A stretch of DNA of 64,000 bases, taken from NCBI GenBank assembly GCA_035493595.1, contig DATJHZ010000497.1, positions 13,958-77,957 of the forward strand, written 5' to 3'. The notes beneath the pieces were generated by a model, which saw only the letters and a list, made by a program, of their open reading frames with translations, searched no databases and was not told the DNA's origin. The number at the start of each line of letters is the position of its first letter. Positions within the stretch are counted from its first letter, which is position 1. A program made the position numbers and the translations under genes. The stretch comes from DATCRE01 sp035493595 (GTDB lineage Bacteria > Bacteroidota > Bacteroidia > Cytophagales > Cyclobacteriaceae). Shown here one piece after another: positions 33,763 through 44,014 of this stretch.

Positions 33763-34161
33763 ATGGGAATACATAGGAAATTTTCAGGAACCATAACTCG
33801 TGCTGCCGCAACAGCAAGTGGATCAGAATCAATAACAGGAATAGGAGGAAAACCAATTATGGTTATTTTTTATGCAATGTCAGATTCAAATTCATCAATA
33901 AATTCAAAAGGTTTTGATGATGGATCAATTGCCACATGTATATTTTGTAATGTAATAACTGGTCTCATAAATTTACTTGGAGGTACATCAAATTTTGCTA
34001 ATGTAGCAGAAAGTCAAACAAAATCTATTGACGTGGAAAATACTACACCAAACGGACATAATGCAAATATATCAAGCATGGATAATGATGGATTTACATT
34101 AAACTGGACAAAAATTGGAAGTGGGTTAGCTTTAACAGTAAAATATATCGCAATCTTATAA
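33763..34161 (+). CDS. Small beta-rich virion protein, possible fibre-tip or head decoration
   Basis: A 132-residue protein with alternating strands and Gly/Ser turns (GSESITGIGGKPIMVIFYAM) and a C-terminal segment FTLNWTKIGSGLALTVKYIA that resembles lectin-like or H-type domains at receptor-binding tips. It directly follows the giant fibre gene. A receptor-binding or decoration role is likely by context. Confidence 0.6.
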   Translation: MGIHRKFSGTITRAAATASGSESITGIGGKPIMVIFYAMSDSNSSINSKGFDDGSIATCIFCNVITGLINLLGGTSNFANVAESQTKSIDVENTTPNGHNANISSMDNDGFTLNWTKIGSGLALTVKYIAIL

Positions 34162-34173
34162 AAAACAGAAATC

Positions 34174-34524
34174 ATGGCCTCATTAACATTAAGTGAAAAA
34201 GCAACATTATCTGCCTCTCAATCTTTTAGAGATAGATTTATACAAGGTCTATTCTCAAAAGCTAATGTGTACATTCAGCAAACTCCACTGAATTTAGCAT
34301 GGCAGAAGCAAGTTAATTTTGGAAAAAGTTTTACCAAAGGAGCGGTTACATATGATGCAGTTGCTTTAACTAGATTTTGGTTAGCAAATTATAATGGAAA
34401 TGCTATTTTAGATGGCAACAATCAACCTATTGATACAGAAATATTAAATAGTGCCGGATTAGACGTTGTATACAATGCTATGGCAAATGTGATTACTGGA
34501 GATGATGCTTTACCAATACAATAG
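34174..34524 (+). CDS. Small conserved phage virion-module protein
   Basis: A 116-residue protein (MASLTLSEKATLSASQSFRD at the start) with a helical N-terminal part and NFGKSFTKGAVTYDAVALTR in the centre. Proteins of this appearance are common between capsid and neck genes of Bacteroidota phages. Function unknown; perhaps a head or neck component. Confidence 0.6.
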   Translation: MASLTLSEKATLSASQSFRDRFIQGLFSKANVYIQQTPLNLAWQKQVNFGKSFTKGAVTYDAVALTRFWLANYNGNAILDGNNQPIDTEILNSAGLDVVYNAMANVITGDDALPIQ

Positions 34525-34584
34525 AGGAAATATGACATCAACAGCCGCAATTATTGTAGTTATTAAAAAATAAACTTTAATATC

Positions 34585-34592
34585 TATCTTTG
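34585..34592 (+). promoter_or_regulatory. Possible -7 box before the neck genes
   Basis: TATCTTTG matches TAnnTTTG and lies 23 bases upstream of the ATG at 34616, in a 91-base gap. No -33 TTTG at the expected distance. The gap also holds a 13-codon frame after AGGAAAT (from 34532), not considered a gene. Confidence 0.3.
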
Positions 34593-34615
34593 GTCTACAT
34601 TAAAAACAAAAAGTT

Positions 34616-35080
34616 ATGGCAAAAATATCAATAACAAACGATGAATTGGTTCAATTTAGAACGGCTGCTCAAGCTTACATTAATCGTTATCCAGATCGGA
34701 CAAAGCTTCATTATGCTCTTGAAAGAACGCTCAAAAAAACACTCACGCTATTTGAGGATTACGCCGATAAAGAAAATGATTACAGGGTGGATGCCGCGAT
34801 CATCGACGAAAAAACAAAAACATTCACATACCTCGAAGATGTTGTAGGTGGTCAAACAAGACGACAATTAGCTGTTGATCCTGCAAAAGCAAAAACTCTT
34901 CAGGCAAACATGAGAAAACTCGGAAGAGAAAAAGTTGAGATTGAAACTTATTTTACAACTGAGCAACCAAAAGACTTGGAAGCTATGTGGCATCAAGTTT
35001 TTAGTGGTATAGTTATTCCTGAAGAAAGAGAAGATTCAGCAAAAGATGCTCTTACTGAATCGGAAGCATTATCAAAATAA
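34616..35080 (+). CDS. Helical virion-module protein
   Basis: A 154-residue protein with a helical N-terminal half (FRTAAQAYINRYPDRTKLHY) and a strand-rich middle around KTKTFTYLEDVVGGQTRRQL. It lies at the head of the neck-protein run. No family recognised; possibly a head completion protein. Confidence 0.6.
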   Translation: MAKISITNDELVQFRTAAQAYINRYPDRTKLHYALERTLKKTLTLFEDYADKENDYRVDAAIIDEKTKTFTYLEDVVGGQTRRQLAVDPAKAKTLQANMRKLGREKVEIETYFTTEQPKDLEAMWHQVFSGIVIPEEREDSAKDALTESEALSK

Positions 35081-35083
35081 GAT

Positions 35084-35728
35084 ATGATTGACGAGGTTTA
35101 TTCGCTAGTAAATTACATCTCAGATAAAAATGGCCGGGGATATATACCTCCGGCCAAATTTAATTTATTGGCTAAAACCTGTCAGTTAGAATTTATTTCA
35201 ACACGGCTTGGTAACATTCGTAATCCAGTACCTGGCTACAAGTCAAACAGACGTATTGATACTGATCTTCGCCCATTTCTTTATGGTCCTATTCAAGTGC
35301 CAATAGACTCTAACGGAAACTTTAATTATCCACCAGGGTTTATGTGGCAGGACTCTTGGCAGAAACTTGACTATACTCCAATCACTGATATCCAAAGTGA
35401 TCAGTATCCTGCGATTAAAAAGAATGCCATCATTCCACCAACGGTAGATTATCCGTACATCATTTTTAATAATCCGTACGGATTCATTGATCCTTATTCT
35501 ATTGGTTCTTTTTTGCTCTCTTACATAAAGTATCCAGATGACCCTGTATGGGCCTACACAACGGTAAATGATGAGCCAGTTTATAATCCATCAGCAGCAG
35601 TTGATTTTAAGTTAGGATCAATAAGTATGATGGATATCACGGCTCTTATTTTAGAGAAGGTTGGTATGAACCTTAATAAAGATCAGATTTTACAATATTC
35701 TGTTCAAAAACAACTTCAAGGAACATGA
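35084..35728 (+). CDS. Neck/ring protein 1 candidate
   Basis: A 214-residue protein of a conserved Bacteroidota phage type: helical start (FNLLAKTCQLEFISTRLGNI), then PPGFMWQDSWQK, a strand pair with YIKYPDDPVWAYTTVNDEPV, and a C-terminal helix IMDITALILEKVG-like motif ending in QYSVQKQ. It is the first of three consecutive genes of 210-260 residues with ATGA overlaps, an arrangement matching the stacked ring proteins between portal and tail in crAss-like virions. The ring role is inferred. Confidence 0.6.
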   Translation: MIDEVYSLVNYISDKNGRGYIPPAKFNLLAKTCQLEFISTRLGNIRNPVPGYKSNRRIDTDLRPFLYGPIQVPIDSNGNFNYPPGFMWQDSWQKLDYTPITDIQSDQYPAIKKNAIIPPTVDYPYIIFNNPYGFIDPYSIGSFLLSYIKYPDDPVWAYTTVNDEPVYNPSAAVDFKLGSISMMDITALILEKVGMNLNKDQILQYSVQKQLQGT

Positions 35729-36384
35729 GTCAGAAGACACGGTTATATTATGCTCATCGCGTTATCCTTGCATTACAGGATGATTATCCTTCTCTTGAAT
35801 TTAAGATACAAGAGCGCGAAGTATTTCCTGTCATTGATGATATCGTTAACCGGATGGCTGAGCAGGATTATTTTGATAACTGGAAATTTACGGGTCAAGG
35901 AATAGATGAAGCTTTTATTACAACCTTTGATGAGATAACAGTAGTTGATCAGGATAATGAATTGCCTTCTTATTTTGAGTTCCCATCTAATTATGCTGCA
36001 TTACCAAACAATCGAGGCATAGATGAAATCTGGCCATTGAAATTCAGAATGAAAGGCGATGATCACTCTGTAGTTATTATGACACATGCTGATTATCGTC
36101 GTTATAAAAGCATGAGGGCTGGTAAACTTGAAGGAAGACTCGGTGGATATCCACAAGGAACAAAATTTTATTTTACTTCTTGTGGAGTTAAGAAGAAATA
36201 TGGCAATATGGGATTGCGTCTTGTTATCAGAAGTTCTAAGGATATTTCTGATACTGCGCCATATCCAATACCAGCGAACAGAGAAGGTGATGTTGTACTT
36301 ATGGCTATCAAATATTTTGTTGATAAACGTAATGGACAGACTGATGTTGTTAGGGATTCCAAGGATAAAATAGCCGCATCATGA
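35725..36384 (+). CDS. Neck/ring protein 2 candidate
   Basis: A 219-residue protein overlapping its neighbours as ATGA on both sides. It holds IQEREVFPVIDDIVNRMAEQ, YFEFPSNYAALPNNRG and a C-terminal segment VLMAIKYFVDKRNGQTD. It belongs with the two adjacent genes as part of a head-tail connector set. No independent domain recognised. Confidence 0.6.
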   Translation: MSQKTRLYYAHRVILALQDDYPSLEFKIQEREVFPVIDDIVNRMAEQDYFDNWKFTGQGIDEAFITTFDEITVVDQDNELPSYFEFPSNYAALPNNRGIDEIWPLKFRMKGDDHSVVIMTHADYRRYKSMRAGKLEGRLGGYPQGTKFYFTSCGVKKKYGNMGLRLVIRSSKDISDTAPYPIPANREGDVVLMAIKYFVDKRNGQTDVVRDSKDKIAAS

Positions 36385-37151
36385 GTGTAGATAATAGCAG
36401 ATACTATAAAATTTCAACGATTGTTGATGACTTTTTATCCGATAATGATCTGCACAATAGCTGGTATCAGAAGGCTTTAAAATGGGGACATAAGGCATTA
36501 CGTGATATTCGACTTGATATCTACCAGGAAGTCAAGACAGAGTTGTTAAATGTTACTGAGCGCAAGACAGTAGTTCTTCCTGATGGCTTTGTAGACTGGA
36601 CAAAGATTGCTGTTAAGAATGGTCAGTATGCAGTTACCCTGGCACTGAATGCTGATTTAACCATTCAGGAAAGATCAACTTCAGATCAAACCATTTCCAG
36701 TATTATGAGTCAGCGCCTGCCTAATGGCACAGACTTTGGGCAGTATGGTGGTTATTATTTTAACAACTTTAACGGATCTAATTTCCTAGCCGTCGGAGGA
36801 GGATTGCCTAGTAAGGGATTTTTCAAAGTAGTACAACATGATAATTGTAAGGAAATATTATTAGACTACGATTATAATCTTAATCAGGTTTATCTGGAAT
36901 ACATCACAGATGGTCTTGATGCTTGCGATGAAACAGTTGTTCACCCATACGAATACAATTACATTTTCGCTTACATGGAAATGCGTTATGAGATGAAGAA
37001 CAATCCGAAAGCAACTAATTATACTAAAGATGAAGCGCAGAAGGATGTATACTTCGAGGGATTAAAATTAAGAGGCCGTTATAATGAACTTGATCCGAGA
37101 ACATTTATTACCATGAGTCGAGCGGAATCCAGAATGACAACTAAACTTTAA
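36381..37151 (+). CDS. Neck/ring protein 3 candidate (tail adaptor)
   Basis: A 256-residue protein with a helical N-terminal core (HNSWYQKALKWGHKALRDIR), the strand PDGFVDWTKIAVKNGQYAVT, and a C-terminal helical pair with EYNYIFAYMEMRYEMKNNPK. The size and N-terminal helical domain are compatible with a P22 gp4-like tail adaptor, which caps the portal and binds the tail. It completes the set of three connector genes. Assignment by context. Confidence 0.6.
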   Translation: MSVDNSRYYKISTIVDDFLSDNDLHNSWYQKALKWGHKALRDIRLDIYQEVKTELLNVTERKTVVLPDGFVDWTKIAVKNGQYAVTLALNADLTIQERSTSDQTISSIMSQRLPNGTDFGQYGGYYFNNFNGSNFLAVGGGLPSKGFFKVVQHDNCKEILLDYDYNLNQVYLEYITDGLDACDETVVHPYEYNYIFAYMEMRYEMKNNPKATNYTKDEAQKDVYFEGLKLRGRYNELDPRTFITMSRAESRMTTKL

Positions 37152-37155
37152 GGTT

Positions 37156-37377
37156 ATGAAAATATCCAGCAACAAAAAGAAAGGCAATTCTGTAAAATCA
37201 TCAGGAATTGTAGAGAAGAAAATATCTGAAGCTAACGATGAGCGATACAGTGTTCAGAAGATTAGTAACGGATATATCACTGAAAAGTCATGGACAGATA
37301 AGAATGGTGCTTATCAATGCGTTAAAACTTATTCTGAAAAGAATCCGATTGACAATGAAGCTTCTGAAAAAGAATAA
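37156..37377 (+). CDS. Small basic protein, unknown
   Basis: A 73-residue, Lys/Ser/Glu-rich protein (MKISSNKKKGNSVKSSGIVE) with a short strand region KSWTDKNGAYQCVKTYSEK. Its TAA stop is followed directly by the ATG of the large tail gene. It may be a minor virion component; no family recognised. Confidence 0.55.
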   Translation: MKISSNKKKGNSVKSSGIVEKKISEANDERYSVQKISNGYITEKSWTDKNGAYQCVKTYSEKNPIDNEASEKE

Positions 37378-40300
37378 ATGAATAAGAATCCTAATTCTAA
37401 ATTCACTCCTTTAGGTGGCGCAAATCAAGATGATAGTTTAATAACTCCTTCTCCAGATGCCGCTGGACGTTCGCTTTTTGAGAATGGAGATTATCGCTAT
37501 GCCCTTAATTTAAGAATAGGATCAAGCAGAGGAAGTAATTTTGGAGATGGTGAGAATATAAAAAGCACATTAGCACTTGAAAATTATATTGGTTATGACA
37601 GACAAACCTGGGAGAATTCACCAACCAACTTCCCAGGATCATTAAGCGGATGGAGTGTTTATAATTCAGGAACAGATTTAGCATTTACTTACGGATCGAC
37701 TCCGCCAAATATTTTTCCTGGCGCAAAAGTCAGCATTAATTTAAGCACTATAAAACAAACAGTTACTCTTTATCAGGTTCATCCTATATCAGTGGGTGAT
37801 TATTTAACACTGAGTTATGCTTTCACTAGAAATCTTGTTAATCCAAGTTCATTACTAATTGTCGGATTGTATTTAGTCTATCTGGATGGCTCTGGTACTG
37901 AGATAGCATCAACGCTAATCGATAATTTAAATTCATACTCATCATCCATTGGACATCCGTCCAATGTTATTTCATTGTATGCTACGCAAAATTGTGCAGC
38001 TATCGGTTTTAAAATAAAGAATACAACTACAGCAGGTTCGACAATAGAGTATGTTGTTGATCAATTTAAAATTGATCAGGTATTCAACACCATTGTAACT
38101 ACTCCACCAGTAGGAAATAATAAAGTAATCGGCAGGTATGAGGACGTAGAATTTCAACGTATTTACAAATTTGTTTATAACAGCAATAGCAACCATACGA
38201 TTTCATACTTTGATCCCAACACATCAACGACGTATGAGATACTGAGATGGTCAGGACTTTCTTTTCAAAGCAATTATTTTGTAAAGGCTGCAAAGCTTGA
38301 TAATTGGCTTGCGTTTACAGATCGAAATAATGCTCCGAGATTGATAGATACTGATTCAATACAGAGTCTTTTCCTTCAATTAGGTTCTACAAATTTTAGA
38401 GAATTTCATATCTCATTTCATAAATGGGCACCTACCGTTCCGCCTATACCAAGAAATTTTTTCGATACGACTACGAATGTTAATAATTTCGAAAAGCTTA
38501 AAAACAAACTGCTACAATTTTCTTATAGATACATTTATTTCGGAAATCTTAAATCGCGCTGGAGCCCGATAAGCAAAGGATGTATCACTAATATTTGTGG
38601 ATCATATTATTCAACGGCTCCTGTGGGTCAGCCTATTCAAACACAGAAGATAACTTCTATTGAGGTTGATATACCTGGTTGCATTTATGATGATCCAACA
38701 TCTTCTGCGCAGTATAATTATTTTGATCACACTGATCTGAAGTTTAAAGTTGCTGTGCAGTATATAGAATTAGCATTCCGTGAAAGTGAACTTGATTTAT
38801 GGAAGCAATGGAAGACAGTTGATGTCAATAATGGATATAATCGCTATCAATATTTTGATGGTTCAGCCACATTAACACCACTCGCGCAAGATGATTTTAA
38901 TCAGCCATTTGATACTGTGCCATTTAAAGCAGGTACAGTAGAAGCTGTTGATAATAGATTTGTGTTCGCTGACATTCTCGATGAACAACCAGCCGCAACA
39001 GGATTATCTGTCGGCAATATTTCTATTGCTAAAAATGGTGATTGGGCAACTTCTGTGAATACAGAGTTTCCTTCATTAACACCACCACAACGCGCTGATA
39101 TTTTAAGAAAGAATAGTCTGAGTAATTTCAATTTTAAAGATCGTGCGATATACAAAATTGGCATACAGTGGCTTCATAAAACTGGATGGAGAAGTGCTAT
39201 CTATACTACTGATCAATTTATTTACAATGTCGATGATAACAATGTAGGTTCAATAAATGCACAAGTTGCTTTTAATTTCTTATTGAGTGTGACTCCTCCT
39301 GATTGGGCTGTTGGTTACCAGTTATTCAGAACGAATGCATTGAATATAGATGCGTTCATTTATGGAATTGCAAATAAGTTTGTGCCACTTGTTGATGATG
39401 TTTCTACCATTCTTGATCAGACAACTCTACCTGACAACATCAAGGATAGAATTCGTCAGCATTTTGAGAACTCAAGAATTATCGATGGTAATGATGTCAT
39501 AAAGCAGGCTGAGATTGAAGTTAACGCTGCCATTCAGGCTGATAAGAATAAAAATAAGAATCGAAATAATTTCCTGAAACTTCAGGAAAATATTGGTAAA
39601 GGAAGTGGTGTACTGGAGTTGTATGGAACAAATCGAGCACTTAACAAATATTTACGTAGCAATCCTATTGCTGTAAAACTTATTCCTGAATTACGCAAAA
39701 CAAAAGCAATCAATGTACTCGCTGATTCTAGTAGGATTTATATTGATATCAACAACTGGTACTCAGGTTCTAAGAAAGGATTGAATAAAGAAAATCCGCT
39801 AAATAAACTTTATTACAATTATCGTGAAGGTGATCGTGTACGGTTTGTAGGAAGCGATGTTGCTTCGCCATCAAATGCTTCACAATTGAAGGAGTATGAT
39901 GTTCCTATCATTGAATTTACCGGTAAAGGAATAATTATTGAAAAGCCTGCAACAATGCTGTGGATGCAGGCTGAAGGAGCTCTTGGAGGTTTCTATTATT
40001 ATAACATAGAAATTTATACTCAGAAGACACCAGATTTAGCCGATCATTTATTGTATGAAGTTGGTGAGTGGTATCCTGTACTTTATCCAGGTGCAAGTAA
40101 TAGAGCACTTTCTAAATCAGATTTTGTCTATACAAATAATGCAGCGGTAACATCTGTTACTTATGGTCCATTCAATATCTTCAATAAGATACCTTTCTTT
40201 TACGCGGACTGTTACATTGTTCCTAAGACTGTTTATCGGGACACATACGCCATTTCTCCAGATGTTGCACAGAGTACAGGTAATCCAAGTTCTGGTGTTA

Positions 40301-41508
40301 ATCTAAGCATGAGTCCTGATCCTGATAAAACTTTTGATTATTGGGATAAGTGCGATGGTAGAGTGTCTACTACGTATCAAAATTTACCGATTTCAAAATT
40401 CAAGACTACGCTGGCTCGATTCGGAGGCAAGATAGTGGAGCAGTCTTATGTGAATAATCTCAACAATTTTGTTGACGAAAATCAGTTTTTATATCCTTCA
40501 GAGTATGGACGAATCAGAAATCTGATCAATACTTCTAATGCCCAAGTTGAATCTGTAGGAAGTATTCTTCTGGCCATTGGTGAGCGAGAAGCATGGAGCA
40601 TCTATGTTAATCGCACAACACTTGAAGATCTTAGTGGTAATACCCAGGTTGGGTTAAGTGATCAGATACTTGGTAGTTATAATACATTACTTGGTAGCCA
40701 TGGCACATTAAATCCTGAGTCTGTATCAAAATATCGTGGTAATGTTTACTGGTGGGATCAGATCAATGGATCATGGGTACGCTACGGTCGTGATGGGCTT
40801 ACGCCAATTTCTGATTATAAAAAGAGAAACTGGTTTAAGGAATTAGGAACCTTACTAATGCCTTATTATTTCTCTGGTGAAATTCCTGTTGTGATGAGTG
40901 AGTTTGATCCATTCAATATGGAACTTGTTACATTTATGAGTCATAGTTTATTACCTGCTACATTCAGAGGATATGATGATTATAAGGGTGATACCTTCAG
41001 TGAGAACGATAAGCGATGGAAACATTGCCATTCTTATAAGCCTGAGATGTTTGCCAAAATGAATAATCAATTGTATTATTTTGATGGTGGCACTATTTAT
41101 CAATTAGAAGCTGGTCCGGATTATAATACTTTTTCAGGAATCAAGTATGATTCAATGATTGAGCCAGTGTTTAATACTGATGTTACTGATGTTAAACACT
41201 GGAGAAATATTGCTTACATTACTACTGATCGGTGGTCAGTTGAACGAATTTTAAGTGAATATCGTGGCAATAAGGCTTTGCAGCAATCAAGAATACAGCT
41301 TGAGGCTTTTGAATTGAAGGAAGATACGTATTGGGCAGCTATTAAAAATGACATAAATACTCCAAATGTTTTAAATCCTATTGTAGAAGGAGCGCCGATG
41401 AGAAGCAAAGCTATCCAGGTTTTAATGAAGCTTGATCCAGCAGTTGATTACCTGAGCTTATTCCATTTTGCATTTGGCTTGTACGATGAATCACCAATAA
41501 ATACGTAA
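37378..41508 (+). CDS. Large tail protein (muzzle/stabilisation-type, 1376 residues)
   Basis: A 1376-residue protein after the connector genes. It opens MNKNPNSKFTPLGGANQDDS, continues with beta-sandwich-like segments, a helical insertion (KQAEIEVNAAIQADKNKNKN near 700-720), and a long C-terminal half with FYADCYIVPKTVYRDTY, GEREAWSIYVNRTTLED and NVYWWDQINGSWVRYGRDGL. The opening and the YWWDQ region resemble the large 'tail stabilisation' or muzzle proteins of crAss-like phages, which form the tail's distal channel. That identity is inferred from size, order and recalled sequence type, not from an alignment. Confidence 0.65.
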   Translation: MNKNPNSKFTPLGGANQDDSLITPSPDAAGRSLFENGDYRYALNLRIGSSRGSNFGDGENIKSTLALENYIGYDRQTWENSPTNFPGSLSGWSVYNSGTDLAFTYGSTPPNIFPGAKVSINLSTIKQTVTLYQVHPISVGDYLTLSYAFTRNLVNPSSLLIVGLYLVYLDGSGTEIASTLIDNLNSYSSSIGHPSNVISLYATQNCAAIGFKIKNTTTAGSTIEYVVDQFKIDQVFNTIVTTPPVGNNKVIGRYEDVEFQRIYKFVYNSNSNHTISYFDPNTSTTYEILRWSGLSFQSNYFVKAAKLDNWLAFTDRNNAPRLIDTDSIQSLFLQLGSTNFREFHISFHKWAPTVPPIPRNFFDTTTNVNNFEKLKNKLLQFSYRYIYFGNLKSRWSPISKGCITNICGSYYSTAPVGQPIQTQKITSIEVDIPGCIYDDPTSSAQYNYFDHTDLKFKVAVQYIELAFRESELDLWKQWKTVDVNNGYNRYQYFDGSATLTPLAQDDFNQPFDTVPFKAGTVEAVDNRFVFADILDEQPAATGLSVGNISIAKNGDWATSVNTEFPSLTPPQRADILRKNSLSNFNFKDRAIYKIGIQWLHKTGWRSAIYTTDQFIYNVDDNNVGSINAQVAFNFLLSVTPPDWAVGYQLFRTNALNIDAFIYGIANKFVPLVDDVSTILDQTTLPDNIKDRIRQHFENSRIIDGNDVIKQAEIEVNAAIQADKNKNKNRNNFLKLQENIGKGSGVLELYGTNRALNKYLRSNPIAVKLIPELRKTKAINVLADSSRIYIDINNWYSGSKKGLNKENPLNKLYYNYREGDRVRFVGSDVASPSNASQLKEYDVPIIEFTGKGIIIEKPATMLWMQAEGALGGFYYYNIEIYTQKTPDLADHLLYEVGEWYPVLYPGASNRALSKSDFVYTNNAAVTSVTYGPFNIFNKIPFFYADCYIVPKTVYRDTYAISPDVAQSTGNPSSGVNLSMSPDPDKTFDYWDKCDGRVSTTYQNLPISKFKTTLARFGGKIVEQSYVNNLNNFVDENQFLYPSEYGRIRNLINTSNAQVESVGSILLAIGEREAWSIYVNRTTLEDLSGNTQVGLSDQILGSYNTLLGSHGTLNPESVSKYRGNVYWWDQINGSWVRYGRDGLTPISDYKKRNWFKELGTLLMPYYFSGEIPVVMSEFDPFNMELVTFMSHSLLPATFRGYDDYKGDTFSENDKRWKHCHSYKPEMFAKMNNQLYYFDGGTIYQLEAGPDYNTFSGIKYDSMIEPVFNTDVTDVKHWRNIAYITTDRWSVERILSEYRGNKALQQSRIQLEAFELKEDTYWAAIKNDINTPNVLNPIVEGAPMRSKAIQVLMKLDPAVDYLSLFHFAFGLYDESPINT

Positions 41509-41539
41509 GGAATCACTAAATTGTATCAAAATTACGATT

Positions 41540-42094
41540 ATGGGACTAGGAACAGCAGTATCGCTCATATCCGAAATATCCAAGGATAAAAATAGCAAGG
41601 CTTTAAAGCGCCAGATTGCCCGTGCTCCTAAATATACTATCAATGATGAGGCTTATCAGAACAAGGCGGTAGCGGAGGGACAAGCTTTTGGACGCGACCG
41701 ATCGATGATGATGGCGCAGCAAAATTTAGAGCAAGATGCCGCTAATGCTGCAAATCAAGCCAAACAAGTTACAGGGAGCACATCTGGATTATTGAGTACC
41801 ATCGCAGCTATCAATGCTAATAAAAACACCAACATACGTGGTATCGCCCAGGATGAAGCTTCTCTTCAGAATCAAAAAATTCAGCAATTATACAATGTCA
41901 ATAATCAGATGATTGATGAGAAGGATAAGGCATGGAATTATAATGTTAATATGCCATATCAGATGAAGATTGCTGCATTACGTGATAAAATTCAATCGAA
42001 CACTGAGATGTCTGCTAAAGGACTTGATTACGAAACTTCAACATCAACTGCCTTCATGGGCTCTATGGGCTCAATGATGGGAGGAGGAGCATAA
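41540..42094 (+). CDS. Internal virion/ejection protein, small
   Basis: A 184-residue protein, helical and Gln/Asn/Ala-rich (DAANAANQAKQVTGSTSGLL; ASLQNQKIQQLYNVNNQMID), with a Gly/Met-rich end (FMGSMGSMMGGGA). It resembles the small first ejection protein of podophages (T7 gp14 or P22 gp7 analogues) in size, composition and position before two larger internal proteins. It would leave the head with the DNA and line the host envelope channel. Confidence 0.6.
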   Translation: MGLGTAVSLISEISKDKNSKALKRQIARAPKYTINDEAYQNKAVAEGQAFGRDRSMMMAQQNLEQDAANAANQAKQVTGSTSGLLSTIAAINANKNTNIRGIAQDEASLQNQKIQQLYNVNNQMIDEKDKAWNYNVNMPYQMKIAALRDKIQSNTEMSAKGLDYETSTSTAFMGSMGSMMGGGA

Positions 42095-42097
42095 ACT

Positions 42098-44014
42098 ATG
42101 GCATATAGGGAATTCCATCACGAGAAAACTTACGCCAAGCCAGACTTGAGCCATTTTTTGGATGCCTCTACTCAGGCTGTGTCCAATCTATTTCAATCCC
42201 TTGCACAACAACATAGGCAGAAGCAAAAGAATGTTGATCAGTTTAATTATGATCTCACTAATGGGAAGTTTGAAAATGATCAAAAAATACTCAGTGAATA
42301 TGCTACTAATGTAGTTAACCGGGGAAAGCAGGAAATCTTAAATAATGGTAAGACTTCCAGTGAGACTGCTGGTATGATGAATCAAGGCAAGACATGGCAG
42401 CAAATGAGCCAGATTCAATTTGAAAAAGCAAAGAATCTACAGGCTGAAGTCTTGGCCCGAGACTCTAAAGATCCTTATTATGATGCCCAGGTTGATTTAG
42501 CGAAAGTTAAAGAGGCTACCAACGGTAAAGATAATGAGGTTAATTTCTTAGATCGTGGTAATAGACTAGCTGAAGCAGAGAAAAATCTTGGCGGAGTTGA
42601 TGCTTTCAAATATGCTAATTACCGCGCTGATTATGTTAAAAATTTAGGGAATGCCTACAAAGAAAAAACAGTAGGTAATCCTAACGCTACAAAAACTCAA
42701 TATGATCAGAGTACTTTCTGGCTTCCAAATGGAAAGCCTGGTGTTTCTGATGATCACGCTATTGAGTACATAAAAAGTGATCCGCAAGGCCGGGTTGATG
42801 CTTATTTCAATAAACGTGTTAATGACCAACTTGACTCTGAGATCAGTAAGATGAAGGCTAGTGGCGACACGCGTGTATCTTGGATGAAGGGAATGAAGGA
42901 TGAGGATATCAAAAACGAACTAATCAATGATCCATCAAAAAATATCATCAATAAACAGGATTTTGGTATTCGTAAAAGAGAATTAGCAAAGGCTGATTTA
43001 TCTGAAGCGAACAGAATTAACAGTAAAATATCTGTTGATTATAAAGCCGCAAAGAATGATTCTCAAGGACTTTATAAGAATGAAAATATTGTTCATAGCT
43101 ATTCATTCAACAATGATAAAATGATGGCGCAATTTCGGACTGGTGAAAATAAAATCATCCTTCCGAATGCCAATGGCGAAAACTCAACCAATACTTATAA
43201 TCCAGGACCGGGTGGTGTACTCTTCCAAAAGAATGGGAAACCTTTGCAGTTCACCTCCAATAATCCTGTTAGCACAGATTTGAATACCGGCACAACCAGC
43301 AAATCAAAAATTGGGAGCAGACCTTTTAATCTTACTTCGTATCAGTTGCAGGCATTCAATAAAAATGGATATCCGGTAACTATTCAGGGTAATTCACCTG
43401 ATGAAATGATAGAGAGTATCAAAAAGTTACCTAATGAACATTTTGATCCAAACGGTTCTTACAAACTTAATCCTGAGATGAGTATAGCTCTTCAGGGATA
43501 CTCTGTGAATCCAGCAAATATTTTGAATGCAGCCAATAACCAGGAGCAATCCATAAACTCAAAAATTGCTGCCGCTCAAAATGATAACGATGATAATGAG
43601 GTTAGCGTACAGGAAAAAAATCTGGAGAAAATTCAGATTTTAAAATCTATGATTCAGGCTGGTGTTGATGATCAGGAGTTATCGCTTGCTGCAAGCCGTG
43701 CTGGAATTAAAGGTGTTCAGACTAATGAAATTGTACAGGCTACTGATACTGATCTTGGGTCTGTGAAAGCCATCACACAAGGTCTTGATTTGAAGAATCC
43801 TGATTATTGGAATGATGGCATGCGCCGGGTACATGAAGCTTACAAAGCAAAAGCACAGGATGCCGCTGCGTCTGGATATAAATCAGAGAAACCAAAGACT
43901 GTTCGGAAACAAAAAGTGAATGTTTCCGCTGAAGATTTTGATACAAAATGGAAATCATTGAAATCAGGAGAAAGTTTAGTTGGTCCTGATGGCAAAACTT
44001 ATACTAAAAAATAA
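42098..44014 (+). CDS. Internal virion/ejection protein, medium (638 residues)
   Basis: A 638-residue helical protein. It starts with AYREFHHEKTYAKPDLSHFL and long Gln/Lys-rich helices, has a central region with GGVLFQKNGKPLQFTSNNPV, and ends in a Lys-rich stretch. It lies between the small and the giant internal proteins and shares one base with the giant gene's start. By analogy with T7 gp15 or P22 gp20, it probably forms part of the DNA-ejection conduit. No enzymatic domain is visible. Confidence 0.6.
   Translation: MAYREFHHEKTYAKPDLSHFLDASTQAVSNLFQSLAQQHRQKQKNVDQFNYDLTNGKFENDQKILSEYATNVVNRGKQEILNNGKTSSETAGMMNQGKTWQQMSQIQFEKAKNLQAEVLARDSKDPYYDAQVDLAKVKEATNGKDNEVNFLDRGNRLAEAEKNLGGVDAFKYANYRADYVKNLGNAYKEKTVGNPNATKTQYDQSTFWLPNGKPGVSDDHAIEYIKSDPQGRVDAYFNKRVNDQLDSEISKMKASGDTRVSWMKGMKDEDIKNELINDPSKNIINKQDFGIRKRELAKADLSEANRINSKISVDYKAAKNDSQGLYKNENIVHSYSFNNDKMMAQFRTGENKIILPNANGENSTNTYNPGPGGVLFQKNGKPLQFTSNNPVSTDLNTGTTSKSKIGSRPFNLTSYQLQAFNKNGYPVTIQGNSPDEMIESIKKLPNEHFDPNGSYKLNPEMSIALQGYSVNPANILNAANNQEQSINSKIAAAQNDNDDNEVSVQEKNLEKIQILKSMIQAGVDDQELSLAASRAGIKGVQTNEIVQATDTDLGSVKAITQGLDLKNPDYWNDGMRRVHEAYKAKAQDAAASGYKSEKPKTVRKQKVNVSAEDFDTKWKSLKSGESLVGPDGKTYTKK

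Noticed and set aside
34532..34573. 13-codon frame after AGGAAAT
   Set aside because: It has a reasonable upstream purine stretch but is too short and hydrophobic to support as a gene without conservation data.
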